A stretch of 64,000 bases of DNA from positions 33,203,984 through 33,267,983 of the forward strand of contig OX578155.1 in the NCBI GenBank assembly GCA_951213105.1. Reading direction: 5' to 3'. The notes under the pieces are model-generated. The model ran no database searches, was not told the origin of the DNA, and saw only the letters and a program-made list of their open reading frames with translations. Positions 27,001-41,500 of the stretch are shown one piece after another. How positions within the stretch are numbered: position 1 is the first letter of the stretch; the number at the start of each line of letters is the position of its first letter. Source of the stretch: Amaurobius ferox. Taxonomy: Eukaryota > Arthropoda > Arachnida > Araneae > Amaurobiidae. The translations under genes were made by a program, and so were the position numbers.

Positions 27001-29560
27001 ATGTTTGATTCGTGATCAAGAATGCTTGAAACGTGCTCTCCCGTCAAAAACTCGAATTCGAATTTTCGATCCCGTCACAATACTTTCCTTATACATTATG
27101 TATACGGAAAGTGAAAATATAATGAAAAGAAAAAGGTTCATACATTAAATGGTAACCAATAGAAATCTCGTCAAAAACAAAAAAAAATCTGATGTGGGCA
27201 GCACATGACTTTCCCTGCAGACTTATATCCATGTTCTCTTTATTTCAATTAGATTTAATTCACTTTTAATTCAATTTTCGTTCTTATTTGGTAACTGGAC
27301 TTATTTTCAAAGGTGGCATAAAGAAAATACGTAAAAACTAAAATATCTAGAGAACGGCTAGTTTTAATGTAATGGGGTTGGTCTTATTCTATTCTTCGTT
27401 AAAAATTACGTATAAAACAAGCATTAAATGGATATATTTGAGCATACGTAGTTTTTTATTTTAGATTTTGATAATTTTTGCGGACCACTTTGCAAAGAAA
27501 AGCATGTTATTTTTTTTCAAATCGTACCAAAATCTAATCAGAAACAGGTAATCCACAAGCGACTTTTTTACCAAATTTTGGGAAATTTGGTATATTAATT
27601 TTTCAGCTCGAGTGGATACAGGTAATTTTTGCAGTCCATTTCGCAAAAGAAAGCGGGTTCTGTCTTTACGAATCCTACCAAAAACTCATTAGCACCAGAG
27701 TCTCACCCAAGTGACTTACCTACCAAATTTTATGAAATTCGGTTCATTAGTTTTTTAGTTAGAATGGATACATACATTGCACAGACAGACACACACACAC
27801 ACACAGACAGACAGACACACACACAGACAAATAGACAGACACACACACACAGACGTCACGCTAAAATTAATTTTTTGTATTCTAGAGGTCTCGAAACGTG
27901 TACATCCGTCAAAAACTCTTGTTGCGATTTTCGGTATGATTCCAATACTTTCCCTATACATTACCATGTATTGCAGGGAAAGTAAAAAACAAAATCATAT
28001 AAAGGTTTAACACTTAGTGAGTCAAGAACGAGACGCACATTCATTTTGACGACATTTCTGTTGGTAACCATTTAATTTATGAACCTTTTTCCTTTTCTTT
28101 CATTTTTGACTAAAAGGAAATGTAAACATTGTATTCTATATGTAGATTGAGTGTTTCTTACCCAACCATTAATAAACTGCTTGGATAGACGTGGTCGCTT
28201 CTCAAACTATTTATTATTTGGTGCCAATTTTTTTTATATAGGTTTTGTTATTTGTCGAATAAATACGGCACCATATGGGAGAATAAATAGCACACTGCAA
28301 AATGGCATAAAACATAAATTTTGGGTCAAGGAATTCATTAGGTTCACAACTCTGAATGACACAAGTATGAATGTGCCGAATATTTTAGCTGTGGGTCGCT
28401 TGGAATTTCCGCTACACAACTGACAGACGAACAGACAGACATGTAATTTTATTATGATAGATGTGATTATTATATAATATTTCTGTTTAAAAATAAAGGT
28501 TCCTTTTTATTATCACCGATGTTAACATTTGAATTCTTTGATTCGAGAACATTTAAAAAAATTTTGTTACATTATAATTTAAAATTAGCTGGAGGGTGTC
28601 TTCACTCGACTTTCTCATACTAGAATCCATTTCTCAGTAGTCTGTAATTTTTAATTTTTCTTTGCAAGTTTTATAAGAAAATTTTTGAAAAATCTATATT
28701 ATTGGTCCAAATGATTACATCATAGAGTGTTGAGGCTCAGACCATCCGACCTACCAGAAAGGTGTAAGGTCACCGTTTGGACGGTCGGACATCATAGAGT
28801 GTCGAAAGCCCAGACCACCCGACTCGTCCGAGGACTTAGAGCAGCTATTTGGATGGCCGGGACATCATAGAGTGGACATCATAGAGTGGATGGACATCAT
28901 AGAGTGGATGGACATCATAGAGTGTCGAAAGCCAAGACCATCCGACTCGTCCGGGACATCATAGAGTGTCGAAAGCCCAGGCCAACCGACTCGTCCGAAG
29001 ACTAAGAGTAGCAAATTGGATGAGTGTGTTACATTTCATTTTAAAGGGTTTTTTCAAAAAATATTTCGACTGATTCAGTTCGAAAATGTTCTTCCCCTGA
29101 GGGGAGGGGGGGGGCGGTAATTTGTCCCCAGACGGGGCTGGGCTTATAATATGATGAACGCAAAAATTTTGAAAACTCCATTAATATTTGTGGCATCTAT
29201 TGTGTGCACAAGAAATCAATCACTGACAGCCATCACACTAAAAATAATCAAAACGTGTTTAGGAGGTTCTAAAACATATATTGGTATCAAAATCCCGAAA
29301 TTGAAAATTTTTGCGATAACAAAACTTTCTTTGTTCTATATTTTATAGTACGAGAAAGTAAAAACTAAAGTCAAAAATTATAATTACTCCTAAATAGAAA
29401 ATGTAATAAAAATTAACTTTAATTACTTTCCTTATATACATAATGTATAAGGAAAGTATTGTGACGGGGTCGAAAATTCGAATTCGAGTTTTCGACGGGA
29501 GAGCACGTTTCAAGCATCCCTGATCACGAATCAAACAATTTTGAAGTGATGTCTGTGTGT

Positions 29561-29597
<37 letters not shown>

Positions 29598-32500
29598 TAT
29601 GTGTGTGTGTGTGTGTGTGTCAGTGAGTCTGTGGAGACGATAACTGACGAACGAATGGACCGATTCGAACCAAATTTGGTACAAAAATCACAATCCGTAA
29701 ACACTGGAAGCCTATTGCTTTTATACGTAATCGAATGTTCAGAACCCCCTAAATTTTTGAATGAAATTTTGAAAAAATCGTCAAAAAATCAAAACCGCTA
29801 ATAAAGTTACGCAAATAGACATTTCTTATGTAATTTTTCATTAGAAAACGATTGGCATAAATTTTAGAACGCTAACATGAACCGTTCTCGAGATATTGTA
29901 CATTTTTCAAAAAAATTATGAAAAAGTCACATAAAAAAAAAAGTCCTATTGAGAAACATGTTCACTTTTCATATGTAATACCATGCGATAAATTGAGTGA
30001 CATCATTCTCGTGGATCTAGCTCGTTCCATTCGTGAAAAAATATACTTTGAATAATACTTTTGTATTTGAACGCCAATAGTCATTTATCTGCTGTAAGAA
30101 TAACTTTTTTCTTAGTGCATAACGCTTGGCGAGATTTTGGCGACGAATTTCGCGGAATGTCGCCAACTTGGCGACTTTTTTGAAATGTTGCCAAATTAAT
30201 GAAAATCTCGCCAAATGGATAAAAATGGTGCTAAATCAATGAAAATGACGACTAATTGTCGAAAATTCAATATCTTGGAAAGAATATTAGTATCTACTAT
30301 AAAAAAACCCTATTGTTTTTACTGTAAAAGTAGTAAATTCATTACATTATATAAGGAAAGTCATGTGTTGCCCACATCAGATTTTTTAGAAATTATATCT
30401 AACATAAAAATTAGAAATATCATTCAATTGTTAAAAAGTATAAAATTTAAAACAAATTAAAGAAACTTTTAAAAATTGCATGTTTTGAAAAATCTTGTGA
30501 CAACCTTAAATTGGAAGTACCCCTCCCCCCGAAAATTTGTAGTCACGCTACGCTTATTCTCGCAAGTAACAAAAATGGTACCCTTGTTTTCTCAAATAAC
30601 AAATGTGGTACCCCTATTCTCTCAAATAACAAATTTGGTACCCTTATTCTCGCAAATAACAAATGTGGTATCATTATTCCCGCGAATAACATATATGGTA
30701 CCCTTATTCTAGCAAATAACAAATGTGGTGCCATTATTCACGCGAATAACAAATGTGGTACACTTATTCTCGTGAATCACAAATGTGGTGCCCTTATTCT
30801 CGCGAATAACAAATGTGGTAGCCTTATTCTCGCGAATAACAAATGTGGTACCCTTATTCTCGCAAATAACAAACGTGGTACCCTTATTCTCACAAATAAC
30901 AAATGTAGTGCCCTTATTCTCGCGAATAACAAATGTGGTACATTTATTCTTGCGAATAACAAATGTGGTCTCGCAAATAACAAATGTGGTGCCCTTATTC
31001 TCGCGAATAACAAATGTGGTATCCTTATTCTCGCGAATAACTAATGTGGTACGCCTATTCTCTCCAATAACAAACGTGGTACCCTTATTCTCTCAAATAA
31101 TAAATGTGGTACCCTTATTTTGTTGTTGTTGGTGTTGCTTATGAACCTTGTTTCTGCATTAGCACGAGGTACCCTTATTCTCGCAAATAACAAATGTGGT
31201 ACTCTTATTCTCGCGAATAACAAATGTGGTACCCTTATTCGCGCAAATAACAAATATATTATTCTTATTCTCGCAAATAACAAATGTGGTGCCCTTATTC
31301 TTGCGAATAACAAATGTGGTACCCTTATTCTCGCGAATAACAAATGTGGTACCCTTATTCTCGCGAATAACAAATGTGGTACCCTTATTCTCGCAAATAA
31401 CAAATGTGGTACTCTTATTCTCGCAAATAAGAAATGTGGTGCTCTTATTCTCGCGAATAAGAAATGCGGTACCCTTATTCTCGCGAATAACAAATGTGTT
31501 ACCCTTATTCTCGCAAATAACAAATGTGGTGTTCTTATTCTCGCGGATAAGAAATGTGGTACCCTTATTCTTGCGAATAACAAATGTAGTACCCTTATTC
31601 TCGCAAATAACAAATGTGGTACCCTTATTCTCGCAAATAACAAATGTGATACCCTTATTCTCGCAAATAACATCATATATGTTAACTAATGTTAACTAAT
31701 GTAACGTTAATTAATGTTATATGTTAACTAATTTTCTTTTTTTAGGCCGCGAATTGCAGTTCAAGATGGACACCTCACCATCCGCAGTGCATTCAATCGC
31801 AATGTCAGTCTGTCAGTCTCAGGTCAAGGTTCCGTGCACATCAACAACGTTGATATGGGAAGACTGGTTGCATCGGTAAGTATCATATTCTTTACCTACT
31901 TAACAACGTACATGCAGGCCTGGCTTGCAATAGTTGGGGGCCCAGGGCGTAATTGCATTTGGAGGTCCGTACTGTATATTTTTATATTAAAATTGCATGG
32001 AAACACGTCAAAATAATTAATACTTCAAAACAAAAGGCAAAACAAAAAAAAATAGTCACAATTAAAAGTATTTTAATAAAATCTCCTTTTCACGACGTAC
32101 AAGGATCACACGGCCTGCTTTCGGCCTTCCAAATAGTTGCTCAAGTCCTTGGATGAGTCGGACGGCCTGGGTTTTCAATGGCCTCTTTTCGGGCATCCCC
32201 TCCATCAGTGGTGAAGTGAAAATAAGGGCGAACATGTGCTTAAATATAGGTCATAACCGCCAGATAAAATTTACATATTAATTTTACATTTTTAAATACA
32301 AGTGGGCAAAATTTACGTATTAATTTTACATTTTTAAATACGAGTTTACATTTTTACATTTTTATAAACCTATTTAAAAATGTAAGATTAATATGCAAAT
32401 TTTGTCTGGCGGTTATGGCCTATATTTAAGTACATGTTCGTCACTTATTTTCACTTCGCCACTGATGAAGGGGACAGTAATTCCCTAAAGCGCTATGGCC

Positions 32501-35500
32501 GTGTGATTTTTGTACGTCGTAAAAAGGAGATTTTAATAAAAGACTTTCAATTATGGCCAATTTTTTTGGTTGTCTTTATTTTTAAAGCATTTTAATATTA
32601 ACTTATTCCGTCAATGGTAAATAAATGCTTAGAGCAAATGGCATAACTGGTATTTTGTATCATATAACATTGATTTTGCCGAGATATTGAATAGATTTGC
32701 TGACATTTTCTTACACTATAATAATATTCTGAGTTATTTTTTTAAACTTTTGGAAGTTTTAGGCCATTCTTGCGAAATTAGGGGCCGCAGGGTTTCGGTT
32801 CCGGTGGCCTGGGCATAAATCAAGTCTTGCGTATATGCTAATTTAATGCAACGCGGTTACTTCTCCATACATTTTGACTTACTGTAGGTCTATCACAATA
32901 CTTTCTTATGTATTTTATCATAAGCCGACGCGGTGGCTCAACGGTAAAGGCAAGCGTTTCTTCGTGCTGACTGGGCAGACGCGTTGTGGGTTCGAGTCCT
33001 GCGGGTACTGACGCGCCGGGACAGCGTCTTGTAACGGCTAAATGATTCACGATTTATGGCCGATGTATGCGCAAATGATTGTATGCATCACGTGGCTAGC
33101 AGTTAGAAATGAAAAAAAATATTTTAGCATAATATGGTTTCATCCCCGTACTCCACTATTTATATTCGCTTAATGTATAGATAAGTATTATGAGCTGAAA
33201 ATTTAAATTTTCCGCGTATTAATACGTTTTTAGCGAATTATCACCTTAATTCGAATCGAACTTTTCCGAGATTATGCCTGTGTGCATGCCATATATTGAA
33301 TCTATCTCTCCTTAGCGTGCTCTCGAAAAGAACTAAGCAGGTTTTCATGAATTCATTTTCAAACAAAAGAGACCTCTGTTAAAATAAGACTATTTGTATT
33401 TACCTTCATCACCTGGTACCTAGAAAATCTCTGGGTATGCATGGATGTTTTTTACTGTTCGACATTAACTTCAAAGTGTAGCTACGTGTTGCATCGTAAA
33501 ATAGTTCACTTTTTGGCCGCTTATATGAGCGAATGATCCAGCATTAAGCGTCTGACCCAGAAAAATAATCACAACCCCTGTTTAGCCATGCTGGGTCATT
33601 TGCCAAGCCATTTGAAAATTAAAAAGAAACAAAAAATATGGATGCCACCCCACTGGGTTCCGGTCTAAATCGGGTAGCACTTTCCGGACGTTCAAGCAGA
33701 AACCTTAAATATTCGGGTAGGTCGGACGGTCTGGGTCGAAGAAGAAGAATAGATACAGAACGCTTAATGTTGCACATGAAAATCGTTTTATCACTGAATC
33801 AATCACGTGGTGTTGTAAAATTTTTGGAATAAATTTAGCTATTATATTTATGAAGTTCGATATTTGAATTATTTATACATTCTTCTCGTAGTTTTAACTA
33901 AACAAGATTTATTGCATTTTGTGTCTGAATTCCAAGTTATTTCACCCCTTTCTTTATCTTTCAGGGACAATCCAGTGGATCTATACAAACATCTACAGTG
34001 GTAAGTGAGGCTGTTTCGTTGCTTAATTAAATACAGTGCTGTTTATTCCATTTAATGGAATATTTTTCTTTGCTCCAGGAAAAGGTTCTATTAAGGGGTA
34101 ATTTCTATTAAACAGAATTTTTCGAATTGACGTATTTTTATATTAGTTTCTGCGTTATATTACAACGAACAGAAATAGAAACGAAGTAAAATGAATACGA
34201 TGTGATTGCGCAAGCAGTTAGAAATATGAGAAATAATGTATGACAAGAGGCATAAGTTTATTTACTGGCTAAGTTTATTATGGGCGCTCTCCCATTCCTC
34301 TTTTGGACAACGGGTTTGTTGGTTTTCTTGTACTGACGAAGGGGGATCCAGCATCGCCTCGAAACAGTTGTATGCTGCTTTATTGTGTTATTTATGCTTA
34401 TTTACGTTGCTCTAGTTTTTCTTTATTAATATTGTTTGGGGTTAATAAATATTGTTATAATATTGCATGGTCTGCGTATGGCCGGATATTTTAGGAGCTG
34501 AAATACTTTAGGTGGGATTAGTTTTTCTTCCAGGTATACATCCGGGGTGCTTGCCCCCCGGATACAACTATTCGCCCCTCCCCCCCCTGAAAATAATTTA
34601 TATTAACCTAGTTTAAATTTATGTGACAGTATTTAGATATATTTATATAGGGCAAATAGAGAACTTGCCCCCCCCCCCCTAAAGTTTCAACCATCCACGC
34701 ACCCCCGGCCAAAAAGTCCTAAAAGAAACACTGGGCGGGATTTTTGGGAGGGAATATTTTGCCTTGCTTTATGCACCCCTCAGTATAACAGACTTAACTA
34801 TCTATCCGTTTTATGACAAAAAATGGTGTTGATATGATGAACGTTTTGCATTGTAGACAAGCCTGAATCAGAGGATGAACCAACTCCTGAACCAGTGGAG
34901 ATCCATTTCCGATCTGGCTTCGAAAGTCAACCAGCTGGAAGAAAACGTCACGGAGATCGTGCAAAGGGTGAGTTTCTGTCCAGTTTTTTCAAGTTACGTC
35001 AAAGTGCATTTCTGTTTATCCTAATTTTGCAATTTAACTGCGGCAGTATGATGACCAAGAGTGACCCTGAGGAATATGTTAAGAATTTAGTTTACCCTAT
35101 ATTTTCTGACAATTTTGCGGGTCTCTACAAAATGCTTTCTGTACAGTAGATTAAGAATTCTCAAATATGGAAATTCTCAAGTGTGAAAATTCTCCAGTAT
35201 GTATTAATATCACAGTATTCGACAGCTGCGCGGTCGAAGTACGACCTTCGCTCATTGACCTGGCTACCCCCCTGCACAATACAGACCTGCAAATTCAGTC
35301 CTTACAAACTGGTAGTATAAAATTTCATAAATGTTGAGTTCAAGCTGCGCGCCACTGCTATGGTCGTGTTTACATTCACAAAAGTCGTTTAAGGGGACGG
35401 TGGACGTTGAAATGAACAAAAATTGACTAAAAAAAGTTTTAACATATAACATTATTTTACACATTTAACGTTTGCTTACGGGTGGGACAGCGTCCATCCT

Positions 35501-38500
35501 AAGTGAAGAACCTCCCAAAAAGACAGGTATTTGACATACCCTATCCCAAACAGTTCGACCCCCTTTGCAGGCATTGGCGTCCATGAAAATCGCTGACAGA
35601 AACAGTGCACCTGCTTTGCAGGCATTGGCGTCCATGGAAATCGCCGACAGAAACATTGCACCTGCTGCAGCAGGTGCAATGTTTCTGTCAGCGATTTCCA
35701 TGGACGCCAATGCCTGCAAAGGGGGTCGAACTGTTTGGGATAGGGTATCTCAAATACCTGTCTTTTTGGGAGGTTCTTCATTTGGTATGGACGCTGTCCC
35801 ACCCGTAAGCAAAAGGTTGAATGCATTGTTTTTCGATACGGAATTTTCAAAGGTTTTACATTTTTAAAATGCTCCATGCAGCTTAATTTTTGTCTGAGAT
35901 GCATGGAATTTGGCAAGAAGATACCTCTCATACTTTGTAATGAAACTGGGTATGCATTTTATAATTGGACTTTATTAAGGTAATTAAAAGTGAATAAGAA
36001 CCTAATTAAATGATGAAAATTAAGTTTTAATGCAGAAAAAATATTTTTAAAATATTAACTGTCTAAGGGATTTAAAAATGAATACCCAAATGTGTTCATA
36101 ATGTGTTTTTGAGTGATCATAAGGTAAAATGAATCAAAAATGTGAATAAATGGCACGCAAGGAGCATTTTCAAATTTTCGTTAAAAAATATTAAATTTAA
36201 AAAAAATACAAAATTATAACAAAATTGAAAAAAAAATTAATGGTATTGTATATAGTAATGCTAAGAGGAATATTTATATAAATTTTCACGTTTTTAAGTC
36301 AATAAATAAATAAAAAATATTGCAACGTCCACCGTCCCTTTAAAGGGGCATTCACAAAGCTGGTATCGCGTTCCTGTTCCTTATAGTCTATGGAGCACTT
36401 TCATACGTTTTATGCGCTCTTCACAATGAAATAGTCGATATCCGCAATGTCAGTAAGAAACTTGGCATGCTCCGCAATTTTGCGAATCGCCACAGAGACC
36501 GACAAATTCGGTCGTACCACGCAGCAAGCTGAAGACAGCATTCGGCATCGGCTGCTATTGCATGCCAAAGAGCGCATGAAAGATGCAGAACTGGTTCATG
36601 GATGTTATAATCCGCAACTGAAGCGCGATAGTTCAATATCTAATCTAAAATCTACACTATATCAAGACTGATAATATTGGTAGAGATCAATCTTAAATGT
36701 CGTGCCACTACCGAGTGTCTTTTGTAGCAACATCTGATTGCAAAGTTGTAGGACGTCAGCGGATGCTCTGAAGTGATAAAAATATAGTAGCTCGGTTGTG
36801 CAGAGGTAATGGCGCTCTGACTCGCCACTGAGAAACATATGTTATTATCAATTTTCTTTATAAACAGCATAATTATAAATAGGTAAAATGCTTACCTTTC
36901 TCAGCGATGGGCGTAGGGCAAATTGTCGTCTTTTCCCCTAAAGTATTAAACTAAATATTATTTTAGTGTGTTTGTTAACCATCTTGATATCAGGACTAAT
37001 TTCTCTTTATTGGAAGAAAAAACATATTATTTAATTAGATTCTGCATTTAAAAATTACATAGGAAAATTAAGAAACAAGCATTTTGCTGCGACATCATTC
37101 GAAAACATCCACAACACAGAACAGAACTTCAGTTCGTAAGTGTACCGGTATAGTCTCTTTGATGCGCGCGCAGATTTCTCGAAGTAAACACATTCCTCTT
37201 CTGCGGAAAGGCGAGAGTCAGTGTTTATGGGTTTGTCTGTCTTTCGCAGCGAGGAGATCATTTATTTCTAACAGTCCCCCTTGATCTCTGGAGCTGCATA
37301 TCACGGCTGTAGCAGTTTGGATCTGTGCTTCAGAAATTCAGGCTTTGGCAGTGGTTTTGTCATCATGTCCGCTGTCATTAGCTTAGTTGGAAGATAACTC
37401 AACTGGATTACACCCGATTCCTGAAAATCTCTTATGGCGTGGAATCTGATGTCAATATGCTTGGTTCTTGACATGTACTTCGGTGATTCAATCATTTTTA
37501 TACATGACTGGTTATCTTCGAAAATAGTAATCGGGAGCTGTTGAAACATATCGAGATCTTTGAGTAGGTTGATTAACCACATTACTTCTTGAACTGCGTT
37601 AGCAGCGGATATATATTCCGCCTCTGCTGAGGAAAGTGCAACACATGATTGTTTTTTGCTTAACCAGTGTATAGGAGAATCATCAATTAAGAAAAGATTA
37701 CCACTCGTGGATTTCCGATCCGTTTTATCGCTTGCCCAGTCGGCATCAGCGTATGTTGTAAGAATTGGTTTTGTCGTTGATTTTATTACCAAATTTAGAT
37801 CCTTTGTATGATTTAGATAACTTATTAGACGCTTTACTGCGTTCCAATCCATTTGACGTGGTTTCTCATTTCTCCGACTTAAAATGTTTATTGCGGCTGT
37901 GATGTCTGGTCTTGTGACCGTGGCAATATATAGAAGAGCTCCAATAGCTTGGCGATATTTAGTGTTATTAGGAAGCAGGTTTTCTTCTGTTTCATTTCTC
38001 AAATATCCAGTTTCCATTGGTGTACTATAGGGTTTTGAATCTTGCAAATTAAATGTATTTACAATTTCTTCAATCTTATTTTTTTGATTTAATAGATAAT
38101 CTCCATCATGGTTTTTCCTTATGCTAATTCCAAGGTAATAATTAACTTCACCCAAATTTTTTAATTCATATTGTCTGCCCAATTCTTTCGTTGTTTTGTC
38201 AATTTGTTCTTCTGATCCTGATATTAGAATATCATCCACATATACGATTATATAGATAGTTTCTCTTCCTTTTCCCTTTTTGAATAAACATGGATCAGTA
38301 GTACTCTGCACGAATTTTAATTGTTTTAGAGAGTCACCTATTTTTAGATGCCAGGCTCTTGCGGCCTGTTTCAACCCATATATTGCTTTATTTAATTTCC
38401 ATACTTTGTTTTCGTTACCCGGGGAGATGTAGCCATCTGGCTGTTGTATGTAAACTGTTTCGTCTAAATCCCCGTGTAAGAAAGCGGTTTTAATATCAAT

Positions 38501-41500
38501 GTGCTGTACGTTATACTTTCTATATGCTGCTCCTGCCAGGAATGCTCTAATTGTGCTGTGTGAGACCACTGGTGCGAAAGTTTCGTAATAATCTTCACCA
38601 TATTTTTGTGAAAATCCTTTTGCTACCAGTCTAGCTTTGTATTTAGCTATTTTTCCCTGAGAGTCGTGTTTAATTTTATATGTCCATTTTGAACCTACTA
38701 TTTTTCTTCCATGCGGGGGGTCCATTAATGTGAATGTGTTATTTTCTTGCAAAGATTGCATTTCTTCTTCCATAGCGTCTAGCCAATTTTGTTTCTCTTG
38801 TGGGCTCTTAATTTTTAGTACCTCATTATAGTCTCTGGGTTCGACGGTGTTAGCTTGTTGCGCTAAGTAGATGAGTCGATCGGGAGGTACTCCCTTGTTC
38901 GATCTCTCGGATCTGCGAGGTTGATTGGCGGTTATGTTATCAGAATTTATTTGTTCATCATCTGACGGTGCCTCAAACTCAATCTCGCTCTCTTCGGGTT
39001 TTTCATCTGTTTGAGCATTAGTTTTTTCGACTTCACTATCTGTTCCTTCGAATAATTCCTTTGAGCTTAATTCTGAAATTTGCATTGATTTTTCGAGGAA
39101 TTTAACTGTTCTAGCAAGTGTTATGTTTTTTCCTTCTGTATATATTCTGTAAGCTTTTGATCTGTCGTCGTATCCGACAAAAATCCCTTCTTGGGCTTTT
39201 TCATCTAATTTTCCTCGTTTGCTTTTATGGATGTAGGAATATGCTTTACAGCCAAAGACTCTTAAATGACGAAGATTTGGTTTCATACCAGTCCACATTT
39301 CGTAGGGTGTTTTTGTATTGGCCTTTGTGGGAAGTCTATTTTGTAAGTAATTGGCAGTGTTTATAGCCTCTCCCCAAAATTTTTTGCCTAAATTTGCTTC
39401 TGACAACATAGCTCGTGTCATCTCGATTAGTGACCTGTTTTTTCTTTCCGCTACGCCATTTTGGGATGGACAGTGTGGCACGGTCAACTGGTGATGTATG
39501 CCGTTGTCACTTAGATATTCCTCGTATTCTTTACTGACGTATTCGCCGCCATTATCGCTTCTCAGTATTTCTGGTTTTTTTCCGAATTTGTTTGTCGTAA
39601 AAGCGATGTATTCCTTCAGTTTACACAAAACTTCACTCTTTTTTGATAAGAGATAGGTCATTGTGTACCTGGAGAAATCATCGATAAATGTTAACACGTA
39701 TGATTTTCCTCCTATAGTGGGAGTTTGAAATTGGTCCGCATACGTCGCTGTGCACAAGTTGTAGAATATGAGTCCCCTTGTTTTGAGTAGATTTGGGGTA
39801 TGGCATGTCGGTGAGTTTTGATTTTATGCAAGTTTTGCAATTTAGTTCATGTTTACATTCGTTGATGTTTATGCCTTCGGCTAACTGTTTCGATTTAATT
39901 TCCTTTATAGAGCCGAAGTTTTTGTGACCCATTCTTCTGTGCCATAATGTAACACAATTGGGGTTGTTACAGTTATTTACCATATATGTAACATTTTTGT
40001 TTTGTGGTGTGAGCAGGTCTAGCTCATATAGGTTATTTTTTATTTTTCCTTCTAAGAATACTTCATCATTGTAAGTTAACTGACAGTTGTCTTTAGTAAA
40101 AGTTACTTTGCATCCACGCTGTGTTGCTTTTCGTACGGAAAATAAATTAGCTTTCAGTTCTGGCACAAATAATACTTCCTGTAGCGTTACTTGTCTTATC
40201 TCTCCATCCGAGGCTCGACTTTTTATTTTTACTTCGCCTGACCCATAGGCGGTTAAGGCTTTACCGTTAGCAACGATAACTTCAGATTTGTTTGCATTAT
40301 TTATTTTAGTGAATAAATTCTCATTATTTGTTATGTGGGATGAGGAACCACTATCAACGATCCAACTGTCTTCTTCAGTTTGATTAGTTATGAGCGCTAA
40401 GTCTCTAAATTTCGATCCTACTTTATCTACAGTGTCTGAATATCTTTCTTGTGTTCGTGATTTCACGGCCGGTCTGTCGTTTCCCTCATACACTAACTGT
40501 GATGAGTTGTGTCTGAATTTATTTTTATAATCTTTATATCTGCCGGGCTCGTTGGTCTTATTCTTTAGACGCCAACATTCAGATTTGTTGTGGTTCTTCA
40601 TTTTGCAATGTGAGCAGTATTTGTTATCCATTTTGTAGCTGTAGGTGTTAGAGAATTTTTTATTCGCATGAAAAGCCTTTGCCATATTTTGCGGCATTTC
40701 TTGGTGATCCCTACGTCTATTATATTCATCAATCAGTTTGCTGCTAATGAATTCCGGTGTCAGTTCATCCTCTGGTCGCGCTTCCAACGCCGTTATCAGC
40801 GTTTCGTAACTGGGGGGTAGCGAACACAGAAATAGTGCTGATATATGCGAATTATTTATTTCCTCCCCGAGTGCTTTAAGTTTATCCACTGTTTCCAGAA
40901 TTTTGGTTATATGTTGTTGCATGTTTCCCCTTTCATCTAACTTTATACTGTACAACTTTCGTAAAAGGTATAGTTTGCTGGATAAATTAGCTCTTTCATG
41001 TATCGCGCGCCGAGGTGAGATGCTTGACGTGAACGATTTGGGAGTCCTCAATACATAAGTTTATGAGCGCTCTGGCTTTTCTATCTTTTTTCTGCCATTC
41101 GTCGGTAATTGGGTCCGGAGCCGCTTCTGTTATCGTTTCTGATAATTCTTTATTCAATAGTGTCATTTCCATTTTAAACTTCCAATTGGAATAGTTACCT
41201 TGGTTTAATTTTTCAATCAAGTGACTTTCCTTGATAGATGCCATTATTTTATTTTTAATTTCCTTGAGAAATATTTTCCTTTTTTTTCTGTTTATTTGCA
41301 GTGCGATATTTCCTTTTATCTTATTCCGTAAAAAAAAATCACTTTCGGTTTTGAAGTTTTTTACGAAGTCAATGGGGAACGAAAAAATAACAGTGATATA
41401 TTTGTATATCAATTTTCTTTTCGGTTACTTATTTTTATGCCCTTTTTCAAATAATTTTATTGTTCATGAAAATGCTGCTATTTTATTTTGTTAGTACCAA

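Noticed and set aside
30546..31673. CRISPR-like array, or a long repeat protein with 10-residue [10 protein letters not shown] units
   Set aside because: Units abut with no unique spacers, the genome is eukaryotic, and frames are open on both strands only because the 30-bp unit is a multiple of three.
35465..35931. Paired proteins with the same MQALAS... start on opposite strands
   Set aside because: They are the same palindrome arm read twice; no codon bias or domain supports a gene.
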